This document shows, piece after piece, positions 1 through 19,737 of a stretch of 64,000 bases of DNA. The stretch comes from Daphnia pulex (Eukaryota; Arthropoda; Branchiopoda; Diplostraca; Daphniidae). The DNA is taken from NCBI RefSeq assembly GCF_021134715.1, contig NC_060019.1, forward strand, positions 8,246,001 through 8,310,000, given 5' to 3'. The notes under the pieces are model-generated. The model saw only the letters and a list, made by a program, of their open reading frames with translations, was not told the origin of the DNA and did not search any database. The position numbers and the translations under genes were made by a program. Positions within the stretch are counted from its first letter, which is position 1; the number at the start of each line of letters is the position of its first letter.

Positions 1-838
1 GGGTGCTACCGGGCAGGAGCAGCAGTGGAGCTACTCACGTCTCCTTTTTGTGTTCACCGGACTCTTTTTTAAGACGCCTCCAGCGGCGTCTCGTATTCCA
101 ATGACGTGTGGTGGTGGTGTGTAAATACGAGAATAGAACAAGAGACGTGCTCGGTTTTTTTCCTCTTATTACATCACATGCTGCATTTCTCCTATAGACG
201 AAAAAATATATAATAATAATCTCGGGATGAATAATGTATCGTCCTAGTCTTTCTTGATGGATATCGATCTCCGTTCTACTGGTCCTACAAGAGAAAAACA
301 CAAACTGGGAAAAATCTTGTTTTGCGGATCTATCTTTTTTCTTCTTAGGCGGATGGCGCCGTCCATCAGGTGTCCATACACAGCCGGACTGCACCCTCTC
401 TCTTTCTTTTCTTATTCTCTTTTTATCGCTCTTTCGAAATCTTTTACCTGGAGGGAAAAGAAGAAGAAGAGCTTTTTGGTTTGTTCCCCTTATGTGTCGT
501 ATATACTCGGGAAAAGAAGAAGAAGAAGAGGGAGGTGGTCCACCTTGTCCAATTCAAAGTAGAGAGCTGCAGGCTATGGCAGCAGCCAAAGAAGGGGGGG
601 AACGCCAGACGAAGTTCGAATCTTTTTATTCTGTGTGTGTCTATATACCCACCCACTAACCTAACCGACCCTCCGACCGACCACCAGAGACCCTTTTTGT
701 GTGTGTGTGTACCTGTACCTGTTGGGAAGCTGGAGGCTATCTCACCTTGACAGAGAGAACAGCAGCGTACCAGCAGCTCGTGTATTCAAATGCACCGTTT
801 CTCTTTCTATTCTTTAATAACGTTGCGGGTCAAAAGAC

Positions 839-873
<35 letters not shown>
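839..873. repeat. T tract plus (ATT)n microsatellite
   Basis: A run of T is followed by about seven ATT units. This is a simple sequence repeat in noncoding DNA. Confidence 0.9.
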
Positions 874-2058
874 ATTTCTTTTTCCCAACCACCACAACCC
901 AAAAAGCTTTTTTTTCTTCTTCTTTTTAAAAAGTAATAATCACACAACAAGTATTATAAATATATGATTTTTTCTTCTTTAAAAAAAAAAAAAAGACTTT
1001 TTTGATGGGGGTCAGATCCATCTATTGGAGCGACACACCAACTTTCGCACCCCGCACTCACCCGGGCTCATCAAAAACCCAAATTTGTTTCGAATAAATT
1101 TCCGCGCTCCTAAAATGCTTTTATTGTAAGTTGATCGATTGGACGGAATTAGAAATGATAAAACACAAAATCATTTGAAACCTGTTGGACAAGGATCGAT
1201 GGATCACTGTGGGTCTTTCCCCAAAGACCCTGGGCCAATCGAGGAAAACAAAAAACCTGTCCAGAAATTTTTTTAAAAAAAGAACAATGGCGCACACACA
1301 AAAGTTCTTTTTATTTAATCTCGATAAACTTCTTTTATATAAAAGAAACTCGTTTTCCTCCCTCACTAATCGGTCAGCATCATCTGGTGCAAGTGACCAG
1401 ACGATGTGTGTCGTCCATTTGTACCATTCGCCTTATTTTTTTATTTTATTTATTTCGTTTTTTTTTTAGAATTTGACAAGACTCCCAAAATAAAACAAGC
1501 GGTAGTGTCTAAATAAGAAATGGGTATTCCGTGACCTATAGACAAAGTGTATTATCGGTTGTGTTCTCTTTTATCATTCCCCCCTTCACCGAAATATAAA
1601 GAAGATTTCTTCTTTCTTCTGACGAAAATTGGAGACGGTTGTTTTTCTCGCTCCGATGGATTAAGAGATTGAGAGACTTTGCCTCCGGGAGGGTTTTCCT
1701 CCTTTTTTTCTTTTCTTTTTTTTTTACTATACGTGATGGGCGACAATGAGCTGCGGATTGTATTGATATTGTAGAAAAAGAAGGAACCTGAAACATCTTC
1801 CGGCGCTCCTTCTCTCTGTTCATTTGTTTCTCTCGTTTCCCTTTTGGCTCATGTCGAAACAACACACACACGGAACAACTAGTTAGTGTGCAGAAAAATC
1901 GGAAAAAGATGGGATACGCTTGATAGGCTCATTAAGCGAGCGACAAACACAAGAAGAAAGGAGGAGGACCTTATTGGTTCGAGGTTTTCCATCATCGAAT
2001 CTTTTCTTTTCTTTTTCCCCTTTGATGTGTCCCGTGGATTTCTTCACTAGAACTGGGT

Positions 2059-2072
2059 GGGGGGGGGGGGGG
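2059..2072. repeat. G14 homopolymer
   Basis: Fourteen consecutive G bases lie in noncoding DNA. Such a run is G-quadruplex prone and its length may be unreliable in sequencing. Confidence 0.85.
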
Positions 2073-5033
2073 AAAGGAGGTCATTGATCACATAGAAATT
2101 AAAAAAAAAAAAGAAGATGAAACCCTTTCGGTAGATTTTTTGGGGGGTTGAAGAAAAAAGAAAACGTTGGGACTTTTGCTGCTGCTCATCAGAGCGCGTG
2201 TTAATCTTCGCATGTTTTCTACCTGTAGCAAAGTTTCTTTCGAGTTGAACAATTCTGCAGAATGGTAACGGTGGGGGAGAGAGACTTAGGGTTAAATATC
2301 GAGGGGGGTCTGCTGGATGTAGTGGTGATGGTGGTGGGGGGAGAAAACTCGAAAAGGAGGAGTTGGGTTATTACCTGAGGGGGCGCCAAAATCTTCCTCT
2401 TCTTGTGTACAACAACTTCCCCCCTCCGGTTGTTGTTGAGGAGCTAGGAGTTGAGGGGAGCAAGTTTTTGGCCCATACAACAACTCCCCCCTCCTCTGCA
2501 CGACTCCCTCCTCAACTGAATTCGATGAATTTCCATGTTTCAAAGTCTCTACTCTATTCTGTACGTATATAACATTCCTGGGCTTCTGTGTGTGTGTGTC
2601 TGCTATTCGCCGCTCTCTCCTGTATGCAGTAGACTCTAGCGAAAAAAGGAAAGAACCCTCTCTCCGGACTGGTGCAGTAGTAGTAGCGGAGTAGTAGTAG
2701 AGGGACGGACGGGAATGGATGGGCAGGAAGCATTTTTGAAATAGTCGAGTGGTGGCAGTGTCTCGGTGCTGTCGTCTTTTTCCATCCATCTCTACTCCCT
2801 CACGACGCTCTCTGCTCTTCTTCTTCTTTTAGACCGGCTGCTTCATTTAGTACACGTTCGTTGGCTATTGTTGTGGTGGGGATGTTGTCGTGTTGTCTCT
2901 TTGCAGTGTTGCGGATGTGACCTATCGGCAGAAAAAAAAACCATTTCAAACCAAATATACCTGGTCGTGATTTTTGAGTGATTTATTTTTCAACAGTTTT
3001 TATTTTCCAAGACGAGAAGAGTGTCGAGTTGTTTGTCTGCCGATCGTGTTGTTGATTGTGTCAATTCTTTTGCGGTTAAAGAAGAGGAGAGCCCCGTTTT
3101 GTGGGGGCTGTGGATGAAGGATTCGTTTCGCATGTTCGCCCCACTAGCAGCAGCAGCCTGGCCTCTCGTCAGTCCCGGTAAAAACATTTAAAGAAAAGAA
3201 ACAAATTTGAAAAAAACTATCCTCCAATTTGGCGCGTCGTCTTAATTAGCATAGAATCGTGAAAAATCGGATGTTGTCGTGTGTGTGCCACTTCACCAAT
3301 TAGCACCTTTCACCAGCCGTAGTTCCCCCTCCTGTCGACATACTACTACAATCTTCTTCTTCTTCTTGTGTGTAGTACATTTTTATTCTCATAAAAGAAA
3401 AGAAAACGGATCCTCCTAGTTTCCCGCCCAACGTCCGTTTGATTTTCTTAGTACCCCCTGTGTGCGGTCACACTATCGAATCATCAGTGGAAAAAAATAA
3501 TAATAAAGGTGTTGCGTGTTGTTGTTGTTGTTGAAAAAAAGAAGAACGTTTCCATTCCAGCTCTTCCGGCCGCCACCGCCGCCGCCTTTCTTGGAAAAAA
3601 AGGCGCCAAGACAAAACAAACGAAATGGGAACTTTTATTTTATTTCATTTTGAGTTGGATGATGAAAAAACAGCCAACCACAGACACACAAACAGACACC
3701 CAAGGGGCATTGCAGCTCTTATGCAACAAGATAATGTTGCTCGCTCTCTCTGTGTGTGTGTGTGTAAGATAGCAATCAGGGCCGCCTGCTATGAAAAAAA
3801 AAAACCCAAAAAAACTGGTTGGCCGTACATGTTTAATCTATTCTTCAATTTCTGGGAATCGCCATGTTATTTTATATATCTACGTGTGGCAATGCAGCCC
3901 CGGATCCTTTTGCACACACAGACATTTCGATACGTCTATTTCATTTCTACTTGGAAAAAAAGGGGCTACTATTGGCCAGCTGTTGTTTTATACTCGGAAG
4001 GCCTAAAAAGACAAAGATATTGGGCAATCCCTTTGCGTCATTCGAGTGAATCATCTTTTTCGACAGAGGGAAAACATTTTCTTATTTTGGTTTTTTTTTA
4101 ACGGTCCGTTTGAATAATGACACATCCGGTCATCTATCCTTGTGTATAGTTCTCCCTTTTTATTATTTTTCTCTTAGCTTCTTGAGCAACCTGTTTGGGT
4201 CTGCCTTTGTGTCATCAACTACGTTGGAGAGAGAAAGAAAAAAGGCTCTCTGACTGGCAGCTCAATCAGATCGGTTTTCTCTTTGATATTATGCAATCTC
4301 TCCCTTTTTTCTTTGAGGGGCCACTGCGATTTGTTCCGCTGCGTTGAACCTCTTTGCCCGTCTAGTCTCTTCTCGGACCGGTCCGCCTTTTCCATGTCGG
4401 CGTCTAGTCGCTTCACAAAGTCGTCGTCCTATCTGTCCTGTCCGTTTATTTACATTTTTCCATCACACACACATAGAGAAAAAGAAGAAAATATCTCCTT
4501 TTTTTGGAAACAAGAAAAGGTAAAATGGAATGGAATCCAATCCGGAGAGCGTGCGCGCGCTCGACCGTTTCCGGGCGTCGCTCGGCCGACCGAAGTTGAA
4601 AGCAAAGTAGAATAGGAGGGGATAGGAGGGTGGACTTTGCGTCATCGCCTCCCCTCCCGACGACGACTGACTGTTGTATGTGTGTCTCTGGATAATGTCG
4701 ACAGAACCTTTTGGCTTTGATGTCTGCGCAATTAGCCTTATCCTCGCAACCATTTTGTATTCGTTTGATGATGAACATCGTCAACTCAAAGAGTCTCCCC
4801 CCTCTCTCTCTCTTCGGAAAAGAATGGCACGTGAAAAAATAGGTAGAAAAATCAAAAAGGAGTAGAAGAAGAGGCTTATCTGCCACATCAAAGGAAATCG
4901 ATTCAAAGGCCACCCTCATAATACAAATATATATATCTAGATGAATGGAAATGAAATTATTTGTGATTGAATTTTTAATTTTTTTTTCCCGTTGATAATA
5001 ATAATAATTATTATTTTGTTGTGTGGTGCACAG

Positions 5034-11010
<5,977 letters not shown>

Positions 11011-12025
11011 CCCGACACCACCACCCGCCAGCAGAGTGAGGCCGTCATCATCACTTCAAGCAGGGGCTTTTAGTGTTGGTTTTCTTACTTTGTGAAATCA
11101 AAGGAGAAAGAAAAAAAAAAGGAAGTTATCAAAGAAGAAAAAAAGACGATTCTAAATATATATATGCATTGCGATGTGTGTGTGTGATACGCCATGGCAG
11201 CAAAAATAAGATGGAAGAGGAGCCAAGAGAAAACAGACAACCCCCGGGCATCTTTTGATTTATATATTATTATATATAAATATATATATCCCCCCTCTCC
11301 CGTTTTCTTCTTCCGTACGGTTGCAGCTATTTTCCGAGTTCTACTTTTTGATTTCAAAAAAACAAAACAAACAAAACAAAACTGGTTTTCTTTTGTTGGA
11401 AGTGATGGAACTTTTTTTTTTTTTTTTTAAGTTGTGGGTAGGGGGAGGTCTGTTTTTGTGGGTAGTAGACCCGTGTCCAATACCAAGGCGATATCAAATC
11501 TCTTGTCTCCCTTTAATGTAATTTTTTTTTTTAAATCACACACATACGCCCATATTTTTGGGGGGTCTTTCTGTTTCAATTTTTTTGTTCGTGATTTCTC
11601 TCGTTACGTGTCCGGAATTTTAGCGAAATTTTTAGTTGAATTTTCCTCGAAAACGGGAGATGGCGAGTGAAATTGAACAGATGTGTGTTGTGTGTAGTTT
11701 GTTTTTATTATTATTATTGGAATAATCAGGGGCGGATTATTTCATTGGGGCGATGAAAACCAATCAGTGGCGGCTTATTGTCTGTAATTTTTTCTCTTTC
11801 GTAGGTGGGATTAAAATTTGTGTTTTGTCCCTTTCCGTCGAAACATTTAAATCAAGTTGTTCTGTTTTTTGTTTTGTTTCATTTTTTTTTTTCTTACCCC
11901 TTTTTAATTGTTTTTTATGTTCTATATTTTGGGAATGATCGACAATACCAGATCTCAATTAGATGACGTTAAACAAAACAACAAAAAAAAGTAACATGTG
12001 TAAAATGATATAATAATAATAACTT

Positions 12026-12060
<35 letters not shown>

Positions 12061-15000
12061 CGTGTGCATCTCTTTCCCCCCCCCCTTCTATCTTATTTCT
12101 TTATATTTCAATATCATATTTTTAATAGACATATTATCAATGGGAGGAGGAGGAGGGGAACCCGTCCTCTTTTCTTCACGAGATTGCGTGCGGCTGCTAT
12201 TTAGAAATAATTCGTGAGTGTGTGGTGTGTGTGTCCCTATTTTTTTTCCATCTTTATTTCCCGTGCCAAGAGACTCGATTTTTTTATTCTTCCTTTTTTA
12301 TTTTAAAAAGAACAACATCCGCCTCTTCCGCAAATCGTTACTCTACCTGTCTTTTTTTTTTTGAAAAACAAACAAAATAACATTTCAAAAATATAGAAAA
12401 TCGCGCCATATCGGTACTGCCATATCAAATCCCTGAAACTATTGAAAAATTGTCCTTTTTCCCGCCCTTGTCATTTTGACGCGTTTAAATTTATCGAAGG
12501 GAATGAATTGATTTTGTTCCTCTTTTTTTTTTTTGAAAACAATTAAGCAGATCACATTCACACACTTGATTCATCATCATCACCCTTTAATTTTTTAAAA
12601 AGTACAGTATGTATTGTTTGTTCAGCAACATACAGTGCCTTGGCCCGGTTTAATTCTTCTTCATTTCTTTTTTTGGATTTCAAAAAAAAGAAATTTTCAC
12701 TTTGTTCTCATCAATCCCACCAACTCGAACGTGGTCTCTACTCGGCTAAAACCACGTTTTTCTTTTGATTTTTTTTAAACTTCATTTTTTTTGTTGTTGA
12801 GGCATAATCTATGCAAAATCTTGGAAATCATTTGAAGCAAAGAAAAATGCTATTTTTTTTATTTCTTCCCCCCTCCCTCCACTTCCGCAAAAATAATGGC
12901 AATGTCTTCCGATCCAAGTTTTTTTTTTCTCTTCCCATTTGGCTCGTCGGAAGTAATATTTTTTTTCCTCCTTTTTATTATTTTTATTTTGATGTAATTA
13001 AGGATGTGTATACTCCTCTCATGTGATCCCCCTCGTCTCTTTCGTGTGTCAGTGTGTGTGTATTTTTTTTAATATTTCGAATATTATTTTCTATGACGTA
13101 AAACAAAAATTTGATGTGTTAAATTCCAACGGCCATCTAATACTTAAAAAAAAAACCAATTTTGGGGGGAATTTACGACAATCAAACGCGAAATGAGAGA
13201 AAAACCAACGCTGCTAAAGAGACTGCTAAATCAAACCAAAATAATATCAATCGTTTCCATATCAGACGACTTTCTTTCTAACAATTTACTATCCAACACA
13301 CACACACACACACATGGGCTTGAAAAACAAAAGAATTATTATTATTTTTTAAACCTCTAAATCCAATCTATGGTTCTCTCTTCCCTCTATATTAACCTAT
13401 CATTATGTGCGTGTGACATCTGTCTTGTTCTTGTGCTGCTGCCCCTCCGGTCTCTCATGAAGAAAAAATTCAAAAATTCAAAACAAAAAACTTGAAAAAA
13501 AAAAGAAAATCTACAAAAAACAAAAACAAAATTGTGAAATGTACAGTTTTACCATGAATTTTGAATGTGTGTGTGTGTGTGTATGTGGTGAAATTATGTC
13601 GACGCAAAATGTGTCCGATGATGTCAGTATAAAACGGAAACAGAAAAAATATGAAAGAAATGTCTTGAAAATGGCGTTTTTTTATTATTTATTCAAATTT
13701 TTTATTTTTTTCTTGGGAGGGGGGAGCAAAGCGGAAGAGAATGATATACAATAAGAGAGAAGGAGAGAGATATAGTTTGGACATATTGAAAAATTCTTCC
13801 GCCGCACGATGTCAACAGAAAGGGACTGGGGGGAGAAAAATTATTAATTGCGTCGGTCGAGTTCAAACGTCTCGAGCGAAACAAAAAAAGAAAAGTAGAA
13901 AAGTTGGTTTCCGTTTGTATCCATCATTCCAGCCTTGGCATTCCTACCGTGCTGCTGCTGTGTGTCTATGTAGTAGAGAGAGAGATGGAATGTTGCGTTT
14001 CGATTGAAAGGATCTTATATATATTTTTTACCTCGAAATTTTGTTTCGTCAATTCTTATACACAGCGCGGAGAGAAAGGAAAGACAATTAAACTTTTGCA
14101 TTTCAGAGACATGGGAAAAAGAAAAAATGGAAGCATTCCAACCTCCTCCTCCTCCTCTCGACTTGTTCCATTGTCCATGAGAAAAAATGCGTGTGTGACT
14201 TCCATATCATCGAAGAAAATATAGAAAATCCCGCTTCTTTCTCAAATGTGACATTCCCTGCGTGTTTGATATTTTCCCGTTCAATGTGATCCTCGGATAG
14301 CCGGAGCGTTCGGACGAAAAAGAAATGTATCGGGACAGACGCACACATTTTTATTTTTTTGTTTTTGTTTTTTTGTTTTTGTTTTTACCCGCTGTATGTT
14401 ATATACTTACGGAATGTCATTTCTGATTTTCTCTCTGTTTTTACCTTCCTCAAGGAAAATCCCGCCGCCGCCGCCGCCGATGGATGTGATGGTGCATAAC
14501 TTGGAACAAAACACAACCAGAGATTTTTCAAATTGTGTATGTATTCTAAGATGTAAACTTCAATGAATTTCAACGAAACGTGACCGGATTATATGCGGCA
14601 TCTTTATATTCAGAAATAAAAAGGAAGACCCACAACAACAACCAAGAAATTGTGAACGTGAAAATGGCGAACGTGACTGCGATACAATTTTTTCGACACA
14701 CACACATCCAAGAAGAAGAAGAACTTTGATAGATCCTTAGCCCCGGAATCCGCCGCTGCTATACACTGCACGTTTTTTTTTTCCAGAGTTATTTTTTTTT
14801 GTTTTAACCAAATAATAATCAGCTTGGCAACTGGATACACCTTCCATCAGTGTCTCTATCTTTTTTGAGAACATGAAAATAAAACCCCCCTCGAAAAAAG
14901 AAAAAAAGTTATTTTTGATTTATTTATTTCCCGGGCGAACCGTTTAGTCGCATGCAAATTCGGGTCGGGAACTATTGGAAATGGATCGCCTTTTATTTAT

Positions 15001-15766
15001 TTGAACCACGAGGAAAATTTATGCATAAGGCATATCGGGTGTCGACTGAACGTCATTTATTACTCCATCATTGACGCCCCTCTGGCGCACAACACAATAT
15101 ACCAAAAAGGCGAAGGAGATGAGGAGATCCAGGAACCGATGATTGGAAAATTGCATGAGGTTCTATTGAATGCCTTCATTAAGGTGGTGGTCAGAGTTTC
15201 ACCTTTTCGGTTCCTACCTGCGCCACAACAAACACCGCGCATCCATCAAGTTTGATGACGCGAACCAAATGGCTCCCCGTTTTCTGTTCTCTTCTCGGCA
15301 GGTATCGATTCCTTTCTTGAGCTTCCGTATGTCTACGTATTTTCAAATCAACTGTTGCTGCCCCCACCGTCAGCAACGTGTTACAATGAATCATCAAACT
15401 GGTTGCTCTTTTCTCTCTCTCTCTCTTCTCCGCTTTTGTAATTTTTTCCTTTTGATTTTCTTTTCTTGTAAGACAAAAGACCACCTAAGCTTTCTGATGG
15501 GATTTTCTCGGCTGCTGATAAAGCTGATGGGATATTGGAAAGGGCAGAACGATTATTCATTATTTTTCAGAAAAAGAGATTATAACGACGGGGGGAATCG
15601 AAACTCAACTATCGGCCGCCAGGTGACACTAGTTCGCTGTTGTCGTGGGGCGACTGCTGCTCACGACACACAACAAATACATGCTTGTGCTAATTGAGGA
15701 CGTTTTCTAGTGCGATATTTTGCTGCGCATATTAAACAATTTCAATAGCCTCTCTGGGCGCTAGTC
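11011..15766. other. Scalloped 3' UTR and AT-rich spacer
   Basis: No conserved coding exon is visible. The sequence is rich in T and A runs and includes (TG)n near 12.03 kb, (CA)n near 13.3 kb and (GT)n near 13.57 kb. The part next to 11010 must hold the scalloped 3' UTR, whose length cannot be fixed from sequence alone. The part just before 15767 must hold the WDR45 promoter. Confidence 0.5.
12031..12059. repeat. (TG)n microsatellite
   Basis: About fourteen uninterrupted TG units lie in noncoding DNA downstream of scalloped. Confidence 0.95.
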
Positions 15767-17397
15767 ATGACGTCCAGAGGTGGTGCAAAAGTTTTGAGCT
15801 TGAAGTTTAATCAAGATCGCAGTAAGTACACAGCCTTCATTTACGACGTAACGTCGAGCAACCCTTTGTTATCGTTGCTTCTTCTTTTATTTTTAAATTT
15901 CAGGCTGTTTCACTTGCTGCACTGATGCTGGCGTACGTATTCACAACGTCGAGCCCCTGACAGAGAAAGCACATTATGGTAATAGTGGGAATGATTGCAC
16001 GTTTTAATGGAACAACATCTTTGTGAACTCCAATGTCTTTAATGTCTCTCTCATTCTTGTATACACAGACACATCTGAAATGGGTACCATCATTCATTGC
16101 GAAATGCTGCACAGGACAAACTTGATTGCCGTGGTTGGTGGTGGTCCACGTCCAAAGTTTGCAGATAACACAATATTGATTTATGATGATGTATTGAAAA
16201 AGTTTGTCCTTGACTATACTTTCACTCAACCAGTTGTTGCTGTTCACCTCAAAAGAGACAGGTACAGTCAGCTGGCTTTGTTTGACATTGCACAACATGA
16301 CATTGCACAATTTAAATCTAATTTTTTCCCCCCATTTCCCATTCTCTTTTTTTTTACACAAGCAGACTGATAGCAGTTTTGAGGAGGCAAATCCACGTCT
16401 TTTCTTTTCCCAATAACTCAAGAAAGCTCTTCACCTTAGAAACTAGGGACAACCCAAAAGGACTGTGTCAAATAAACTCTCTAATTTCATCAGAAAAACA
16501 GTTGCTGGTTTGCCTAGGTCATAAACTAGGAAGCATTCAACTAGTGGTATACACATAAATCATATGTTTTAAATTCATCCACTTGTGCTCATCATTTATC
16601 CTTTAATCGATTGAATAGGATCTGTCAGTCACTGAATTAGGAATTTCTAGTGCTCCACAAACAATAAGTGCTCATCAAGGAGAGGTAGCCTGCTTAGCTT
16701 TGAATTCACAAGGTACTGTTGTTGCCACTGCTTCGGACAAAGGTACTCTCATACGTGTATGGGACACGGTGAAACGAACTCTTCTGGTCGAACTCCGACG
16801 AGGATCGGATCCCGCTACTCTATATTGGTATATTTTCTCTAAATCACAAATTCTAAAACCACAATAATTACCACGAAAAAAATCTCTTTGCAGTATTAAT
16901 TTTAGTCCCGATTCCGAGTTCCTCTGTTGTTCCAGCGACAAGGGAACTATTCACATATTCGCCCTTAAGGAAACGCATTTGAACCGACGTTCTTCGTAAG
17001 GACAATCTTTTTCAAATTTTGTTTACGCGTTTATAATGAAATAACACGAGACTTGTGATTGAATTTCTAGATTAAAGAAAATGAGCTTTCTTGGTAACTA
17101 TATCGAATCGCAATGGGCCCTAGCCAATTTCACGGTGCCACCCGAGTGCGCCTGCATCTGTGCTTTCGGCAGCAATAAATCCAGCGTCGTAGGTAGGAAA
17201 CCCCTTTCAATTACTTTGTAGTTTCCTAGCACTTTTGATTTCATATTTTGGGTGGGCATTTTTTTTTTTTTGTCATTTATGATTCAGCCATCTGCATGGA
17301 CGGCACGTTCCACAAATATGTTTTTACACCGACCGGGAACTGCAATCGCGAATCGTTCGATGTGTACTTGGACGTCTGCGAAGACGATGATTTCTGA
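15767..17397 (+). CDS. WDR45: WD-repeat phosphoinositide-binding autophagy protein WDR45/WIPI4
   Basis: A PROPPIN beta-propeller that binds PI3P and acts in autophagosome formation. Eight exons: 15767-15821, 15904-15978, 16069-16261, 16366-16546, 16619-16827, 16894-16995, 17071-17192, 17288-17397. All phases agree, giving 348 residues, close to the roughly 360 of animal WIPI4. The phosphoinositide-binding loop is LRRG (about residues 227-230, the FRRG/LRRG position), followed by SDPATLYCINFS. The C-terminus [20 protein letters not shown] and the terminal acidic EDDDF are strong WIPI4 features and favour WDR45 over WDR45B. The start is the first ATG, giving [17 protein letters not shown], which matches the first blade. 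Its 3' end faces SMIM20, with 225 bases between the two stop codons. Confidence 0.96.
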
Positions 17398-17622
17398 CAT
17401 CGATCAGCGAAAACAAAAACGATCAATGCGTGTAATTTTTCAGGTGTTTTAATGTTTCATACACAAAGGGTTTTTTCTATTATATATAGCTATGAGATAC
17501 TCTTCACTTTTCTTCTGCCTTTGGTCTGGCGAAGGGATCTGACCAAACTTTCATGTCTGTTTTTTTTAATCGAAAAAAAAAATTTACAAGTCAGTTATCT
17601 AAGCAATCTAGCATTTAAAAAA

Positions 17623-17878
17623 TCATCTCTTACTTCCTGGTTGAACTTCCTCTTGCTTGATTCCACTTCTGTTGACAGCTTGCTGTTTTTCTGTAAAGAA
17701 GAGAGATGAGTTTTTTGTAGCAACCGCGAGGTTGTTGCATAACTGTAGAGATGGTTAACTTACTGTAAGGCTCCGGATTCATCATGGGACTGACAATTAT
17801 GGGATAAATCGCTAAACCTATCGCGCCAACAACAGTGCCAACCATTGCAGCAAATTTCCATCCTTTTAACAAAACCAT
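17623..17878 (-). CDS. SMIM20: Small integral membrane protein 20 (MITRAC7-like)
   Basis: Two exons on the minus strand, 17764-17878 and 17623-17690, give a 60-residue protein. In mammals SMIM20/MITRAC7 is a mitochondrial inner-membrane chaperone that holds newly made COX1 during cytochrome c oxidase assembly. A single membrane segment (about residues 8-30, AAMVGTVVGAIGLAIYPIIV) is followed by PYKKQQAVNRSGIKQEEVQP, which matches the vertebrate pattern YKKEQAINRAGI...Q.DVQP. The donor GTAAGT and acceptor CTTTACAG are canonical and the joined frame restores the motif, which supports the model. An ATTAAA polyadenylation-like signal follows near 17570. The protein is slightly shorter at the C-terminus than the mammalian one. 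Gene order is tail to tail with WDR45. Confidence 0.88.
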
Positions 17879-19706
17879 GGTGAGAGAAATTTCAGGTTAC
17901 TTTTCTGTTTTTGCGAGTTTGTACTTTGTTTGTTACAGTACAGCAGACGACTTTAGCTTTTCTGAAATAGTTACATTTTCGACTCCTAGATGACAGTTTC
18001 GTTGCGCAACAACTACTTCGTTTAAAAAAAAAAGGAAATGCGAAACGTTCCTTTTCACCTTTCCCTCCTCCGTATCTATTTAATGTCCACTAATTCGTAT
18101 CCTGTTAACTCTGACTGTTGGCTTTTCATGGATTTTTCAGAGACTCAAAGGTTAAAGCGTTGGAAAGGCAAATGATCTCTTTTCTCGACTTAGCGTTATT
18201 TTCGTATTCATGATAAAAGTCTCAGTAGTATTATTATCTCGCCAGAAGAGTAAATCGTTACGCTGCCGCAGTAGGTGTATCAAAAGTTTCCGATCTATTT
18301 TTCATTTAGGTTTCGTACTAAAGAATCGTGTTATTTTTTCTATTCCTCCCCCGGAGTATTAAACCTGAGGTTTCCTCTCAACTTTCGGTTAATGGTCATG
18401 GTCGTACTGGAAAAAGAGAGATGTGGGGGAGAAAAAAAAAAGTTGAGTGCGCACGTGTTATTCCAACCTACGTAAGGTAATATTCGATCATCAGAACATA
18501 AATCCTGGTCGTAGGAAGCCATGGAATGCCTACACGATTCCACTCTACAATGGAAATAATCGCTGGTATATTATGTACAAGTGTAGTCATTGACTAGAAA
18601 TTCGAATTCATTTCTTTTTCACGAAAATGCCTCGCCCGATTTTTATTGGAGAAATCGTAGAAATTGAAAAATTCTATGCCGAATTGTAGCAATTCTTTAC
18701 ATTTCCAGTAGAAAAAAAAAGAAAACAAAAGGCACATCGAGATTATTTGGGTGCATGTGAGACGCCCGTGGTGTGTTAGATTTATAGGATAGAAGACTAC
18801 CGCAGCTAGTAAACAAACCAACCATCAAAGAGCTTCGTGGTTCATCCAAGCTTGAAGGTGTCGAGCCGCGTGCGGTGGCAATAAGGGATTTTCACGTTCG
18901 ACGCTAGAGATCCACCCGCGTTTGCGGCCATCTGATTTCCTAAGCACGGAGGCTCGACATCCAATCCAATATTCATAGTTTTTTTTCGAAATAAGAAATC
19001 GGCAATTTGTTTCGGGAAAAATAATAAAAAAAGGCAAAGAAAAGCGACAAATTAAAACCTTTTTTTTCTTCGAACGCGCGCGAAATGGGCATCTCGTCGA
19101 AATCCAATCTGTTTCTTTTTTTCGCCAATTGAATATTTGATTTAGTTCCTTTTTATGGATGCGGCCGGGTAACAACAACGACACAGCAGCAGCAGCAGCA
19201 GCCGGCACGATCTTTTTTTTTTTTTTTAATAAAGCCGTTCGTCATTTCAACCCCCGAGCTATATTTTAGATGCGTCTATAAGAAACTGGCCGTGGGTTTT
19301 TTTTTATAGAACGGCCGAAGTTGCGCGGGTGCAAGAAATTGCCACTTATTTGAACGGTGAAATCGCGTCGATACTTGAAAAGGTTCCGCTGGCCGCATTG
19401 ATTGATGTAGACACAGCAGAAATTCTTCTCTTTCTCTCTGCATAGTACTTTTTATGTACGCATGTCATTGTGGTGGTGGCAAACTCTGCTGATCCGTAGA
19501 TGGCCGGCAGACAAGGAATCTGTTGACCTTGCGTGTTTCCTCTATCCATGCGTGAATAAAAACAGCCAGGAGTTGAGAGAGTAGAGAGCCACTTGAGTCT
19601 TCTCACTGGCCCGGTCATCACCCCTCAGCTGACAGGCAGATTACGAATGCACCGTCACGTCCCGTATAGATTCAGAGTAGTCCTCTCTTTCTCTCTCTCT
19701 CTCGCT

Positions 19707-19737
<31 letters not shown>

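Larger units (their letters stand above)
1..5033. other. Low-complexity upstream region or first intron of scalloped
   Basis: I find no supported gene here. The stretch is dominated by T, A and G homopolymers, (CTT)n, (GT)n, (CT)n and (TTA)n tracts, and the open frames in it are short and repeat-driven. The first recognised scalloped exon begins right after a splice acceptor at 5032-5033, so this region is probably the 5' part of that gene's first intron, its untranslated exons, or its promoter. I could not identify the upstream exon that must supply one base to complete the first codon. Confidence 0.5.

Noticed and set aside
254-929. Several overlapping small frames at the left edge
   Set aside because: They are made of CTT, GT and T repeats giving Phe/Leu/Ser-rich products; no conserved motif.
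12031-13582. Clusters of TG/CA repeats considered as an array of regular repeats such as CRISPR
   Set aside because: They are plain dinucleotide microsatellites without spacers, in a eukaryotic genome.
15001-15255. 84-codon frame upstream of WDR45
   Set aside because: No recognisable domain, no splice partners, and composition compatible with chance.
18825-19208. 127-codon minus-strand frame upstream of the DIP-like gene
   Set aside because: Ala and Lys runs come from GCA/GCT and A-rich repeats; no domain, no splice context, no start support.
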